A stretch of DNA of 13,881 bases. Origin: JAAYCI01 sp964370445 (GTDB taxonomy: Bacteria; Bacillota; Clostridia; Oscillospirales; Ruminococcaceae). Position 1 is the stretch's first letter, and each line of letters starts with the position of its first letter. The notes beneath the pieces were generated by a model. It worked only from the letters and a program-made list of their open reading frames with translations. It ran no database searches and was not told where the DNA came from. The stretch is taken from the NCBI GenBank assembly GCA_964370445.1, contig CAYJJK010000069.1, forward strand, positions 1-13,881, written 5' to 3'. Both the position numbers and the translations under genes were made by a program. Below are positions 7,076 to 12,366 of this stretch, piece after piece.

Positions 7076-7456
7076 CTATGCGCGCAAAGCGATGGCTTCT
7101 ATTTCTACCAATACTTGTTTTGGTAGCGTTTTCACGGCAACACAACTGCGCGCCGGCTTTTCGGTGAAATAGCGCGCATAAATTTCATTAAACGCAGCAA
7201 AATCGTCCATGTTGGCCAAAAACACCATGGTTTTTACAGTGGTGTTGTAATCGGCTCCAGCGGCCTTTAACACCTCGCCAATATTTTGCAAAGCAAGCTC
7301 TGCTTGTGCGTTAAATTCTTTTGGAATCTCACCCGTTTCTGGGTGCACCGGAATAGACCCCGAGGTGAACACCAATTTATCAATAGCTACTGCCTGCGAA
7401 TATGGCCCAATAGCAGCGGGCGCCTTGTCTGTATGTATCATCTTTTTTTCACACAT
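7076..7456 (-). CDS. ridA: RidA (YjgF/YER057c/UK114) family enamine/imine deaminase
   Basis: 126 residues. RidA trimers hydrolyse reactive 2-aminoacrylate and related enamines made by PLP enzymes such as threonine/serine dehydratases, protecting the cell. Family marks: IHTDKAPAAIGPYSQAV at the N-terminus, FTSGSIPVHPETGEI, and PARSCVAVKTLP with R103, the arginine that binds the substrate carboxylate, plus E120 near the C-terminus. I chose the ATG at 7456 because AAGGAG (complement of 7466-7471) lies 9 bases before it; an upstream in-frame TTG at 7474 overlaps that ribosome site. It ends in TAG. It is transcribed away from birA from its own promoter and probably reads on into murD, since no terminator is visible in the gap. 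Confidence 0.93.
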   Translation of the reverse strand: MCEKKMIHTDKAPAAIGPYSQAVAIDKLVFTSGSIPVHPETGEIPKEFNAQAELALQNIGEVLKAAGADYNTTVKTMVFLANMDDFAAFNEIYARYFTEKPARSCVAVKTLPKQVLVEIEAIALRA

Positions 7457-7493
7457 AGTACACAACTCCTTCAATTTTTAAAGCAGTGTTATA

Positions 7494-7521
7494 ATTATAC
7501 AATAATTTTCTGATTCGTCAA
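7494..7521 (-). promoter_or_regulatory. Promoter of ridA
   Basis: Read on the minus strand: TTGACG (7516-7521), a 16-base spacer, and a perfect TATAAT (7494-7499). It lies about 38 bases upstream of the ridA start codon. Confidence 0.8.
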
Positions 7522-7543
7522 ATAAAAAAAACTTAAAGCTTGT

Positions 7544-7575
7544 TTGTAAACCAATGTGTAAAATTAAGTTGACGA
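7544..7575 (+). promoter_or_regulatory. Candidate BirA (biotin) operator
   Basis: TTGTAAACC (7544-7552), a 14-base spacer, then AGTTGACGA (7567-7575). The known BirA signal is TTGTAAACC-N14/15-GGTTTACAA: the left half is perfect and the right half matches 6 of 9. The right half contains the -35 hexamer of the birA promoter, so a bound BirA-biotinyl-AMP dimer would block birA, and perhaps bioY, transcription. The spacing, position and identity of the downstream gene agree. Confidence 0.6.
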
Positions 7576-7597
7576 AAATATCGCAAAAAGGTATACT
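7569..7597 (+). promoter_or_regulatory. Promoter of birA
   Basis: TTGACG (7569-7574), a 17-base spacer, and TATACT (7592-7597). Transcription would start near 7604. The -35 elements of this promoter and the divergent ridA promoter are 47 bases apart. Confidence 0.8.
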
Positions 7598-7647
7598 GGC
7601 ATCAGATGTAGAAAGGGGGGCTTTGTATCAAGCGATTAAAAGAGCAG

Positions 7648-8577
7648 ATGCTGGAACTGCTTATTAAGGAAAACGAAATACGCGGAGAAGTGGCAGCGGC
7701 ACGGCTTTCGGTAACACGTGCTGCCGTTTGGAAGGCCATAGAAGCCCTAAGGCAAGACGGGGTGCCCATTGAAGCCAACCGCACACGCGGATATGTTTTG
7801 GCAAAATCGGCCGATATTTTTTGTGCAGCATCTTTGCAAAAAGAGCTTGGCAATGTGCCTTTACAATGGCACGATACAGTAGGTTCTACCAACACGGCGG
7901 CACGTCTTTGGGCCGAAAACAGGGCCGTGCATGGCTCTGTAGTGGCCTCGGCTGCGCAAACAGGTGGGCGCGGACGGCTTGGACGACAATTTAAAAGCCC
8001 AATAGGCGGTGTGTATCTGAGTATAATTTTACGCCCCAATGCTCAAAAAGAGGGTATTTCACTGCTTACAGCGGCGGCAGCCGTGGCTGTATGCCAAAGC
8101 GCGCAGGCATTGTTTGGCCTAGAGCTACAAATCAAATGGGTAAACGATGTTTTTTATAAGAAAAAAAAATGTGCAGGAATTTTAACTGAAGGCGTCATCA
8201 GCATGGAAACCGGTGGGTTTGAACATTTAATTTGTGGCATTGGCATCAATTATGCTGTGCCAGCCTTCTGTGGAGAGCTCGGTGAAATTGCCACCTCATT
8301 GTATGCCGAAAACAATGCCCCTTTGCCACGCGCTATTTTGGCGGCCGAGATATACAAGAATTTTATGGCGTTATACAACGCCCTGCCACAACGTGATTTC
8401 TTAGCCGATTACCGCTTGCGTAACATTGTGCCCAACAAACGGGTGCGGGTGTTGCACGGTGATGGGTATGAGGCAACAGCACTTTCTATTGACGATGAAG
8501 CTCGCCTAGTGGTGCAACTTGACAATGGGGAAATTCAGGTGTTATCCAGCGGCGAAGCAATGCTCATCCCCGATTGA
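7648..8577 (+). CDS. birA: Bifunctional biotin operon repressor / biotin--[acetyl-CoA-carboxylase] ligase
   Basis: 309 residues from the first ATG. BirA makes biotinyl-AMP, attaches biotin to carboxylase carrier domains, and represses biotin genes. Parts: a winged HTH (about 1-50, LSVTRAAVWKAIEALR, then RGYVL); a catalytic domain with GSTN, the biotinyl-AMP loop GGRGRLGR (106-113), KWVND (163-167) and catalytic K174 in KCAGILTEG; and a C-terminal SH3-like domain (about 260-309). The start is uncertain. The only strong purine-rich ribosome site is GGGGGG at 7615-7620, 27 bases before this ATG. The frame is open upstream and encodes IKRLKEQ, which looks like the usual BirA N-terminus, but with an ATC at 7627 where a start codon is expected. 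A run of nine A at 8161-8169 codes for lysines beside K174. Confidence 0.92.
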   Translation: MLELLIKENEIRGEVAAARLSVTRAAVWKAIEALRQDGVPIEANRTRGYVLAKSADIFCAASLQKELGNVPLQWHDTVGSTNTAARLWAENRAVHGSVVASAAQTGGRGRLGRQFKSPIGGVYLSIILRPNAQKEGISLLTAAAAVAVCQSAQALFGLELQIKWVNDVFYKKKKCAGILTEGVISMETGGFEHLICGIGINYAVPAFCGELGEIATSLYAENNAPLPRAILAAEIYKNFMALYNALPQRDFLADYRLRNIVPNKRVRVLHGDGYEATALSIDDEARLVVQLDNGEIQVLSSGEAMLIPD

Positions 8578-8677
8578 ACTTCTTTTATTCGTCAATCATT
8601 CTTTCATTCCTCTGCCTTATTCTACATAAAACCAGCCTGTTTTTACCCGCCATCTTTATCGGCACAGCTATAAACTC

Positions 8678-8706
8678 TTGCGCTGAGAAAAAATAGAGCT
8701 TATTGC
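8678..8706 (+). promoter_or_regulatory. Possible weak promoter before bioY
   Basis: TTGCGC (8678-8683), a 17-base spacer, TATTGC (8701-8706). Both hexamers are poor. There is no terminator between birA and bioY (165-base gap), so bioY may depend on the birA promoter. I found no biotin-operator match in this gap. Confidence 0.25.
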
Positions 8707-8742
8707 AAAAACCAAAATCCACTCAAAAGGGGAAATAAATGT

Positions 8743-9276
8743 ATGAAACAGGAAAGAAAAATGCATCTGTTGGTAAAATCCGCACTGCTTAGTGCTCTGC
8801 TTTGTGTTTCGGCATTGCTGGTGGTACCTATAGGGCCGGTTCCGTTCAGTTTGGCCATTTTGGCCGTAACTTTGATTGGTGCTTTGCTACCTCCGGTTTG
8901 GGCACTTGCCAGTGTTGCAACCTACTTGTTATTAGGTGCAATAGGCTTACCTGTATTTGCAGGGTTTTCTGCAGGCATCGGTGTTTTGTTTGGTCCAACA
9001 GGTGGGTATCTCATCGGGTACTTTGCGCTGGCAATTTGTGTTTCCTTTGCCGGCAAAATGCAGTGGCATTTGCCATTGAGGTTTGCATTTGGCGTTTTGG
9101 GGCTTTTGATATGCTATCTTTTAGGCACTGTATGGTTTATGCTGGTGATGCAAACCGGATTTGTTGAAGCTCTATGGGTATGTGTCCTGCCATTTGCCCT
9201 AGCTGATTTTATTAAAATTGCCTTTGCGATTGCGCTGGCACAAGTTTTGAAAAAACGATTGCAGCAGCAAAATTAG
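8743..9276 (+). CDS. bioY: BioY, biotin-specific substrate-binding subunit of an ECF transporter
   Basis: 177 residues, almost all hydrophobic, consistent with six membrane helices. BioY is the S-component that captures biotin at the cytoplasmic membrane and works with the shared EcfA/A'/T energising module, which is not encoded here. Recognised motifs: GPVPFSLAILAV near residue 31, the GVLFGPTGGYLIGY signature (80-93), and PFALADFIKIAFA (150-162) with the conserved D155 and K158 of the biotin site. The ATG at 8743 follows AAGGGGA (8727-8733); an overlapping ATG at 8739 is out of frame. Pairing with birA supports biotin uptake and sensing; no biotin biosynthesis genes are in the window, so biotin dependence on scavenging is possible but not shown. 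Confidence 0.95.
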   Translation: MKQERKMHLLVKSALLSALLCVSALLVVPIGPVPFSLAILAVTLIGALLPPVWALASVATYLLLGAIGLPVFAGFSAGIGVLFGPTGGYLIGYFALAICVSFAGKMQWHLPLRFAFGVLGLLICYLLGTVWFMLVMQTGFVEALWVCVLPFALADFIKIAFAIALAQVLKKRLQQQN

Positions 9277-9403
9277 CACCACCCATGTGTGCTTAAAAGA
9301 AAAACCCTCCAAAAGCCCACCTTAGCTTACACGGCAAATAAATGATGTAAGCAAAACCATTAAAAGAATTTTAAAACAAGTGAACCATGTTCTTTAATAG
9401 CAC

Positions 9404-9426
9404 AAAAAAGCCCCCGTAAAGGGGGC
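9404..9426 (-). terminator. Rho-independent terminator of rpsT
   Basis: On the minus strand: GCCCCC, a 5-base loop, GGGGGC (arms 9410-9415 and 9421-9426), followed by T6 (A6 at 9404-9409). It starts 15 bases after the rpsT stop. On the plus strand a T5 run at 9432-9436 is too far from the stem for efficient termination of bioY. Confidence 0.88.
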
Positions 9427-9440
9427 AAAGCTTTTTCTGC

Positions 9441-9701
9441 TTAAGCGCTGGCTTTGTTTGCGCGCTTTGTAAGACGTGAAATCTTGCGTGCGGCATTTTT
9501 CTTGTGAATCAAGCCTTTGCCACCAGCTTTAGCTAAAGCAACGGACGCAGCTTTCACAGCATCGCCAGAAGGCTCATTGCTTGCAATGGAGGTGTTTGCC
9601 TTTTTGAGCGTTGTACGCAGGGCAGTCCTCGCGGATTTGTTTCGTGCAGTCTGTTTTTCTGTCAGACGCACACGGTCTTTTTGGCTTTTGATATTCGGCA
9701 T
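9441..9701 (-). CDS. rpsT: 30S ribosomal protein S20
   Basis: 86 residues. S20 binds 16S rRNA early in 30S assembly. It starts with the family hallmark MPNIKSQKDRVR, continues with RNKSARTALRTTLKKANTSI, and ends with the conserved GLIHKKNAARKISRLTKRANKA. The ATG at 9701 is certain because AAGGAGGTG lies just upstream; a longer in-frame reading through the leader has no support. It is monocistronic, with its own promoter, a leader of about 60 bases holding a hairpin, and a terminator. The rest of this region on the minus strand belongs to the next gene's own unit. Confidence 0.97.
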   Translation of the reverse strand: MPNIKSQKDRVRLTEKQTARNKSARTALRTTLKKANTSIASNEPSGDAVKAASVALAKAGGKGLIHKKNAARKISRLTKRANKASA

Positions 9702-9738
9702 CTGTAGCACCTCCTTATGTATACTCATGTAAAAAACT

Positions 9739-9763
9739 TTTGCCACCCAGAACCAGTGACAAA
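9739..9763 (-). promoter_or_regulatory. Hairpin at the 5' end of the rpsT leader
   Basis: On the minus strand TTTGTCAC pairs with GTGGCAAA (8 bp with one U-G pair) across a 9-base loop. It lies right at the predicted transcript start (about 9761) and some 25 bases before the ribosome site. It may stabilise the mRNA or serve S20 feedback; neither role is shown. Confidence 0.5.
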
Positions 9764-9767
9764 GAGT

Positions 9768-9796
9768 ATTTTATCATTTTATGAACTCAATTGCAA
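9768..9796 (-). promoter_or_regulatory. Promoter of rpsT
   Basis: On the minus strand: TTGCAA (9791-9796), a 17-base spacer, TAAAAT (9768-9773). The spacing is ideal and the position upstream of a highly expressed ribosomal gene fits. Confidence 0.7.
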
Positions 9797-9930
9797 GTGT
9801 TTTTTTCATTTTTAACCGAAAACATCTTTTTATTTTGTGTGAAAACCGCTTTTATCTTTTTACCCCTACCCTAACACAAGATTTTTTTAAGAATGTATGC
9901 TCTTTTTTAAAATTACACTTTTAAAACATG

Positions 9931-10527
9931 CTAACCGAAAATATTTGCCACAGCTTCTAAACGTTCGCTTACAACTTTCAGGCTTTGAATCAATTCGTTC
10001 AGGGCAGAAAAGTCCACCGCGCGCAATCCCTCCTCTAGCTCGCGTATCCCTTCATTTAAAGATTCGAAATCAATGCTTTTCAAAACTTCATTCAACTGCA
10101 AAATCCCCTCGTTCAGTGCCTCAAAGTCCATTTCGTTCACCTGAGAAATTAACAAATTTGTGCTTTCAATCAATTCAGGTAATCCGCTTAGGTTGGTTTG
10201 AAAAAAATTCATCACCCAAAAAATGCCAAGGCATAAAACCACCACCAAGGAAAGCGTAGCACCGCTACTAAACCGCCGCCAAAACAGTACTTTTTGTGAC
10301 GTTTGCTCTTGGGACTGCAGCAAGGATTCAATCTGCGAAAGTTTATTTAGCAAAGCCTCGTCTTTGGTTTGCAAAAGTGCTTCATTGAAAGTGGTTGCCT
10401 CGGTAGAAGTGTTTTGTGCTTGTTCGGCTTCGGGCTGTGTATTTTCAGTAACTTCGGGCTGCGTATCTTCTACAGTTTTGGGACATTTTTCCTCAGCTAT
10501 TTCAGGCTTGTTTTTTCTTTTGCTCAT
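9931..10527 (-). CDS. Single-pass membrane protein with DF-x-x-LNE repeats, function unknown
   Basis: 198 residues; I do not recognise the family. The N-terminal 80 residues are charged and include a short Glu/Thr/Gln/Pro repeat (TQPEVTEN-TQPEAEQ) and a probable coiled-coil stretch (about 50-80). One hydrophobic segment (about 89-109) follows WRR, so the N-terminus is predicted inside the cell and the C-terminus outside. The outer part holds three tandem repeats of about 19 residues, at 133-151, 152-170 and 171-188, each starting with (M/I/V)DF-x-(A/S)LNE and probably helical. There is no signal peptidase or sortase motif. The ATG has AAAGGGGAG upstream. It stands alone between rpsT and a divergent lipoprotein gene. 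A structural or scaffolding role is only a guess. Confidence 0.75.
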   Translation of the reverse strand: MSKRKNKPEIAEEKCPKTVEDTQPEVTENTQPEAEQAQNTSTEATTFNEALLQTKDEALLNKLSQIESLLQSQEQTSQKVLFWRRFSSGATLSLVVVLCLGIFWVMNFFQTNLSGLPELIESTNLLISQVNEMDFEALNEGILQLNEVLKSIDFESLNEGIRELEEGLRAVDFSALNELIQSLKVVSERLEAVANIFG

Positions 10528-10570
10528 GAGCTTAATCTCCCCTTTTTATATATTACAATAAAGTGATTTT

Positions 10571-10600
10571 AGTATACCATGTCATACCATCGGCACGCAA
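10571..10600 (-). promoter_or_regulatory. Promoter of the repeat-containing membrane protein gene
   Basis: On the minus strand: TTGCGT (10595-10600), an 18-base spacer, TATACT (10571-10576), preceded by TGG, which makes an extended -10 element. About 44 bases separate it from the start codon. Confidence 0.55.
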
Positions 10601-10636
10601 GGCACATTTTGTAACGGCATTGTAATGGCTTTTTCC

Positions 10637-10665
10637 TTGCTGTGCGCCTTTATTTCAGCTATAAT
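10637..10665 (+). promoter_or_regulatory. Promoter of the BMP lipoprotein gene
   Basis: TTGCTG (10637-10642), a 17-base spacer, a perfect TATAAT (10660-10665). It is divergent from the minus-strand promoter at 10571-10600, with 36 bases between the two -35 elements. Confidence 0.7.
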
Positions 10666-10697
10666 GATAAAAAACAGAAAGTCGCAGTAAGTGGCGC

Positions 10698-11426
10698 GTG
10701 AAAAAGGGAGTTTTAGGCGCAGTGTACAAAGAACATAAAACAAAAGCATGTAAAATCGGGCGCGTAGCACACAAGTTGCTTCCCCTTATTTTTGCTTGCA
10801 TTTTTTTATTTAGCGCTTGCAGTGGGATGGTGCCACCGGCTTCTGATGTGGTGCCGACGGCCTCGAGCATGGCGGTGCCCAAAACAGATGCTTCGGGTGC
10901 ACCGGTTGCCATGCTGATGTTGGAAGAAGTGGCAGACAGCCCCTACGGCCAGGCGGCGTTTGAACAACTTAGCCGCGTTGCGGGAGAAGTGGGGCTTGGT
11001 AGCGGATTATATCGCACGGCTGCATCTGATAACGCCGCTGTAGCCAGTGCTTTAGAGCTCGCCGTAAAAGGTGGTGCACAGTTTGTGGTGTTGTTTGGCG
11101 AAGGCCTTTCCGATGCTGCACGTCAAGGGGTGCTGTTGTATCCTGATGTGTCATTTGTTTTACAGGATTTCCAAATGACACACCCTTTGCCAAGCAATGT
11201 GGTGCAAATTGAATACTCTGCCCTTCAAAGTGGATTTTTGGCCGGTTATGCCGGCGTGTATCAGCATGTAGCCGAAGTTGGTGTATTTTTACAAGCTGAA
11301 GACGATGAAAGCACACGCTATGCCCTGGGTTTTTTGTTGGGAGCCGATGCGGCAGCACAGGCACAAAACCAGCCGCACGGAGATTTAAATGCTACAACAG
11401 CCCCAAAATCAAAACGATGCCAATGA
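10698..11426 (+). CDS. BMP-family substrate-binding lipoprotein, N-terminal part (frame interrupted)
   Basis: 242 residues to the TGA. It has a positively charged start, a hydrophobic segment (about 27-40) and the lipobox LFSAC with lipidated C41, so it would be anchored outside the membrane. Residues 69-222 look like the first lobe of the basic-membrane-protein/PnrA binding family (nucleoside or sugar uptake through an ABC importer): VAMLMLEEVADSPYGQAAFEQL, FVVLFGEGLSDAARQGVLLYPDVSFVL, and the typical SGFLAGYAGVYQH with a following strand. The last 20 residues are a non-conserved tail in a shifted frame or linker, and the second lobe is found in another frame from 11389. The start is GTG at 10698 without a ribosome site; GTG at 10722, 11 bases after GGGAG, is a good alternative. 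No permease or ATPase genes are nearby. Confidence 0.75.
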   Translation: MKKGVLGAVYKEHKTKACKIGRVAHKLLPLIFACIFLFSACSGMVPPASDVVPTASSMAVPKTDASGAPVAMLMLEEVADSPYGQAAFEQLSRVAGEVGLGSGLYRTAASDNAAVASALELAVKGGAQFVVLFGEGLSDAARQGVLLYPDVSFVLQDFQMTHPLPSNVVQIEYSALQSGFLAGYAGVYQHVAEVGVFLQAEDDESTRYALGFLLGADAAAQAQNQPHGDLNATTAPKSKRCQ

Positions 11427-11961
11427 AGCGCGTCGCAGTGTTGTGCAGCCCCTAGAAGACAGCGCGCAAAGTAAAGCTGAAGACTTCTTTGAAGAGACCG
11501 GAGATTTTGCCCTTTTGTTTGCGTCACAGCAGCAATGGGCACAAACAGCAGTACAAGCTACCCAAAACACAGACCGTGTGGCTTTACCCATGACAAACGG
11601 TACACCACTGGAAAGCGATGCTGCCACTATACAGGTGCAATACAACGCCCAGCGTCTTTTAAGCCAATTGTTAAACGATTGGCAGCAAAACCGCTTTCCC
11701 GGTGGCAGCACAGTTCAAGGGACCTTAGCACAAGGGGATATCAACCTATACGCTGTAGATGATGTTGCCATTTTAAATGACAGTGCCTACGAAAACCTTT
11801 ATAGCCTGTTTGAAAATCCTGCCACATCTCAACAGGTATCGCAATGCCTTTCTTTGGAAAACGAGGAGCAGCTCCCAGCCCTATCTTCGCTGGAACTTGA
11901 CGTGTATACCCTACATGAAGACACCCCGCCCCCCTCGACATCCAATTTTGAAGAAGCCTAG
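11389..11961 (+). CDS. BMP-family binding protein, C-terminal part in a different frame
   Basis: 190 residues, overlapping the preceding gene by 38 bases in another frame. It continues the BMP fold: AEDFFEETGDFALLFASQQQWAQT aligns in kind with the DVIF...GVFEAA region, and VQVQYNAQRLLSQLLNDW followed by GGSTVQGTLAQGDINLYAVDD matches the family's C-terminal VYDAI...GG-TVYGL...VGL pattern. It has no signal peptide, so made alone it would stay in the cytoplasm and lack half the fold. A decent ribosome site (GGAG at 11379-11382, 6 bases before the ATG) and a TAA immediately before the ATG allow independent initiation. It is most simply the second half of one disrupted gene of about 415 codons. 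It ends in TAG. Confidence 0.7.
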   Translation: MLQQPQNQNDANEARRSVVQPLEDSAQSKAEDFFEETGDFALLFASQQQWAQTAVQATQNTDRVALPMTNGTPLESDAATIQVQYNAQRLLSQLLNDWQQNRFPGGSTVQGTLAQGDINLYAVDDVAILNDSAYENLYSLFENPATSQQVSQCLSLENEEQLPALSSLELDVYTLHEDTPPPSTSNFEEA

Positions 11962-11992
11962 TTTGCCCAAATATCCATGCATGCATGGCAAA
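11962..11992. repeat. Palindrome downstream of the split BMP gene
   Basis: A perfect 14-base palindrome CCATGCATGCATGG (11975-11988) sits within an outer inverted repeat TTTGCC (11962-11967) / GGCAAA (11987-11992). It directly follows the stop codon and precedes the terminator. It has no U-tract. It may be an mRNA 3' structure or a protein-binding site; the role is unknown. Confidence 0.4.
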
Positions 11993-12015
11993 AACTTTTG
12001 GACATAGCCTAATGC

Positions 12016-12046
12016 CCCGCCGCTTTTTACAAGTGGCGGGTTTTTT
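12016..12046 (+). terminator. Rho-independent terminator after the BMP gene
   Basis: CCCGCCGCTT (12016-12025) pairs with AAGTGGCGGG (12031-12040) in a 10-bp stem with one G-U pair and a TTTAC loop, followed by T6 (12041-12046). It is a textbook intrinsic terminator, supporting a single transcription unit for the two BMP pieces. Confidence 0.93.
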
Positions 12047-12366
12047 AATTTCACGCCGCACCATCTAATAAACTTCTACTCTTTTAAGCTCTACCACTTT
12101 TGGGGCTTCACACCATTGTTTCACTCTATATCTAAGGCCCAAGCTTACAAAAGCCTGTCTCTGTTCATGGCTGTAAAACGGCAAAATCAGTATGTCGGAT
12201 TCTTGACAAGGGTGCAAAAACAGGGTAGTATAGTAGTAAGCTAGGCTTAAAAATGGGTAATTGTTTTTATAAGTGCTTAATTTATCATTTTGATTTTACA
12301 ATGAATTTACTTACGGTTGTTTATAGCTCCAATTTACACGATATAACGCCGATTGATTAAAGGGAT
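12047..12366. other. 320-base gene-free spacer
   Basis: Between the BMP terminator and the next gene. It holds one good promoter (12203-12231) and a small hairpin at the predicted transcript start, TAAGC-TAG-GCTTA (12237-12249). The leader of about 130 bases was read for a cyclic-di-GMP or other riboswitch core and none was recognised. The first 150 bases show no gene, repeat or RNA that I can support. Confidence 0.6.
12203..12231 (+). promoter_or_regulatory. Promoter of the tandem solute-binding-domain gene
   Basis: A perfect TTGACA (12203-12208), a 17-base spacer and TAGTAT (12226-12231). It is the only good promoter in the spacer, giving a leader of roughly 130 bases. Confidence 0.65.

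Noticed and set aside
8578..8742. A second biotin operator before bioY
   Set aside because: The best left half (TATAAACT near 8669) matches only partly and has no right half at 14-16 bases.
9325..9351. Inverted repeat GCTTAC / GTAAGC downstream of bioY
   Set aside because: Only 6 bp with a 15-base loop and no U-tract on either strand; it does not qualify as a terminator, so bioY has no clear intrinsic terminator of its own.
9702..9746. N-terminal extension of S20 by 15 residues
   Set aside because: It would cover the AAGGAGGTG ribosome site and the leader; S20 proteins start at MPNIKS.
11664..11682. Rex-box-like inverted repeat containing TTGTTAA
   Set aside because: It lies inside the coding part of the BMP C-terminal half, far from any promoter, and only the left half-site matches. 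I take it as chance and as a caution for the site at 3107.
12232..12366. Possible cyclic-di-GMP riboswitch in the leader of the tandem binding-domain gene
   Set aside because: The leader length would fit, but I could not find the conserved core sequences or the pairing pattern of either cyclic-di-GMP riboswitch class.
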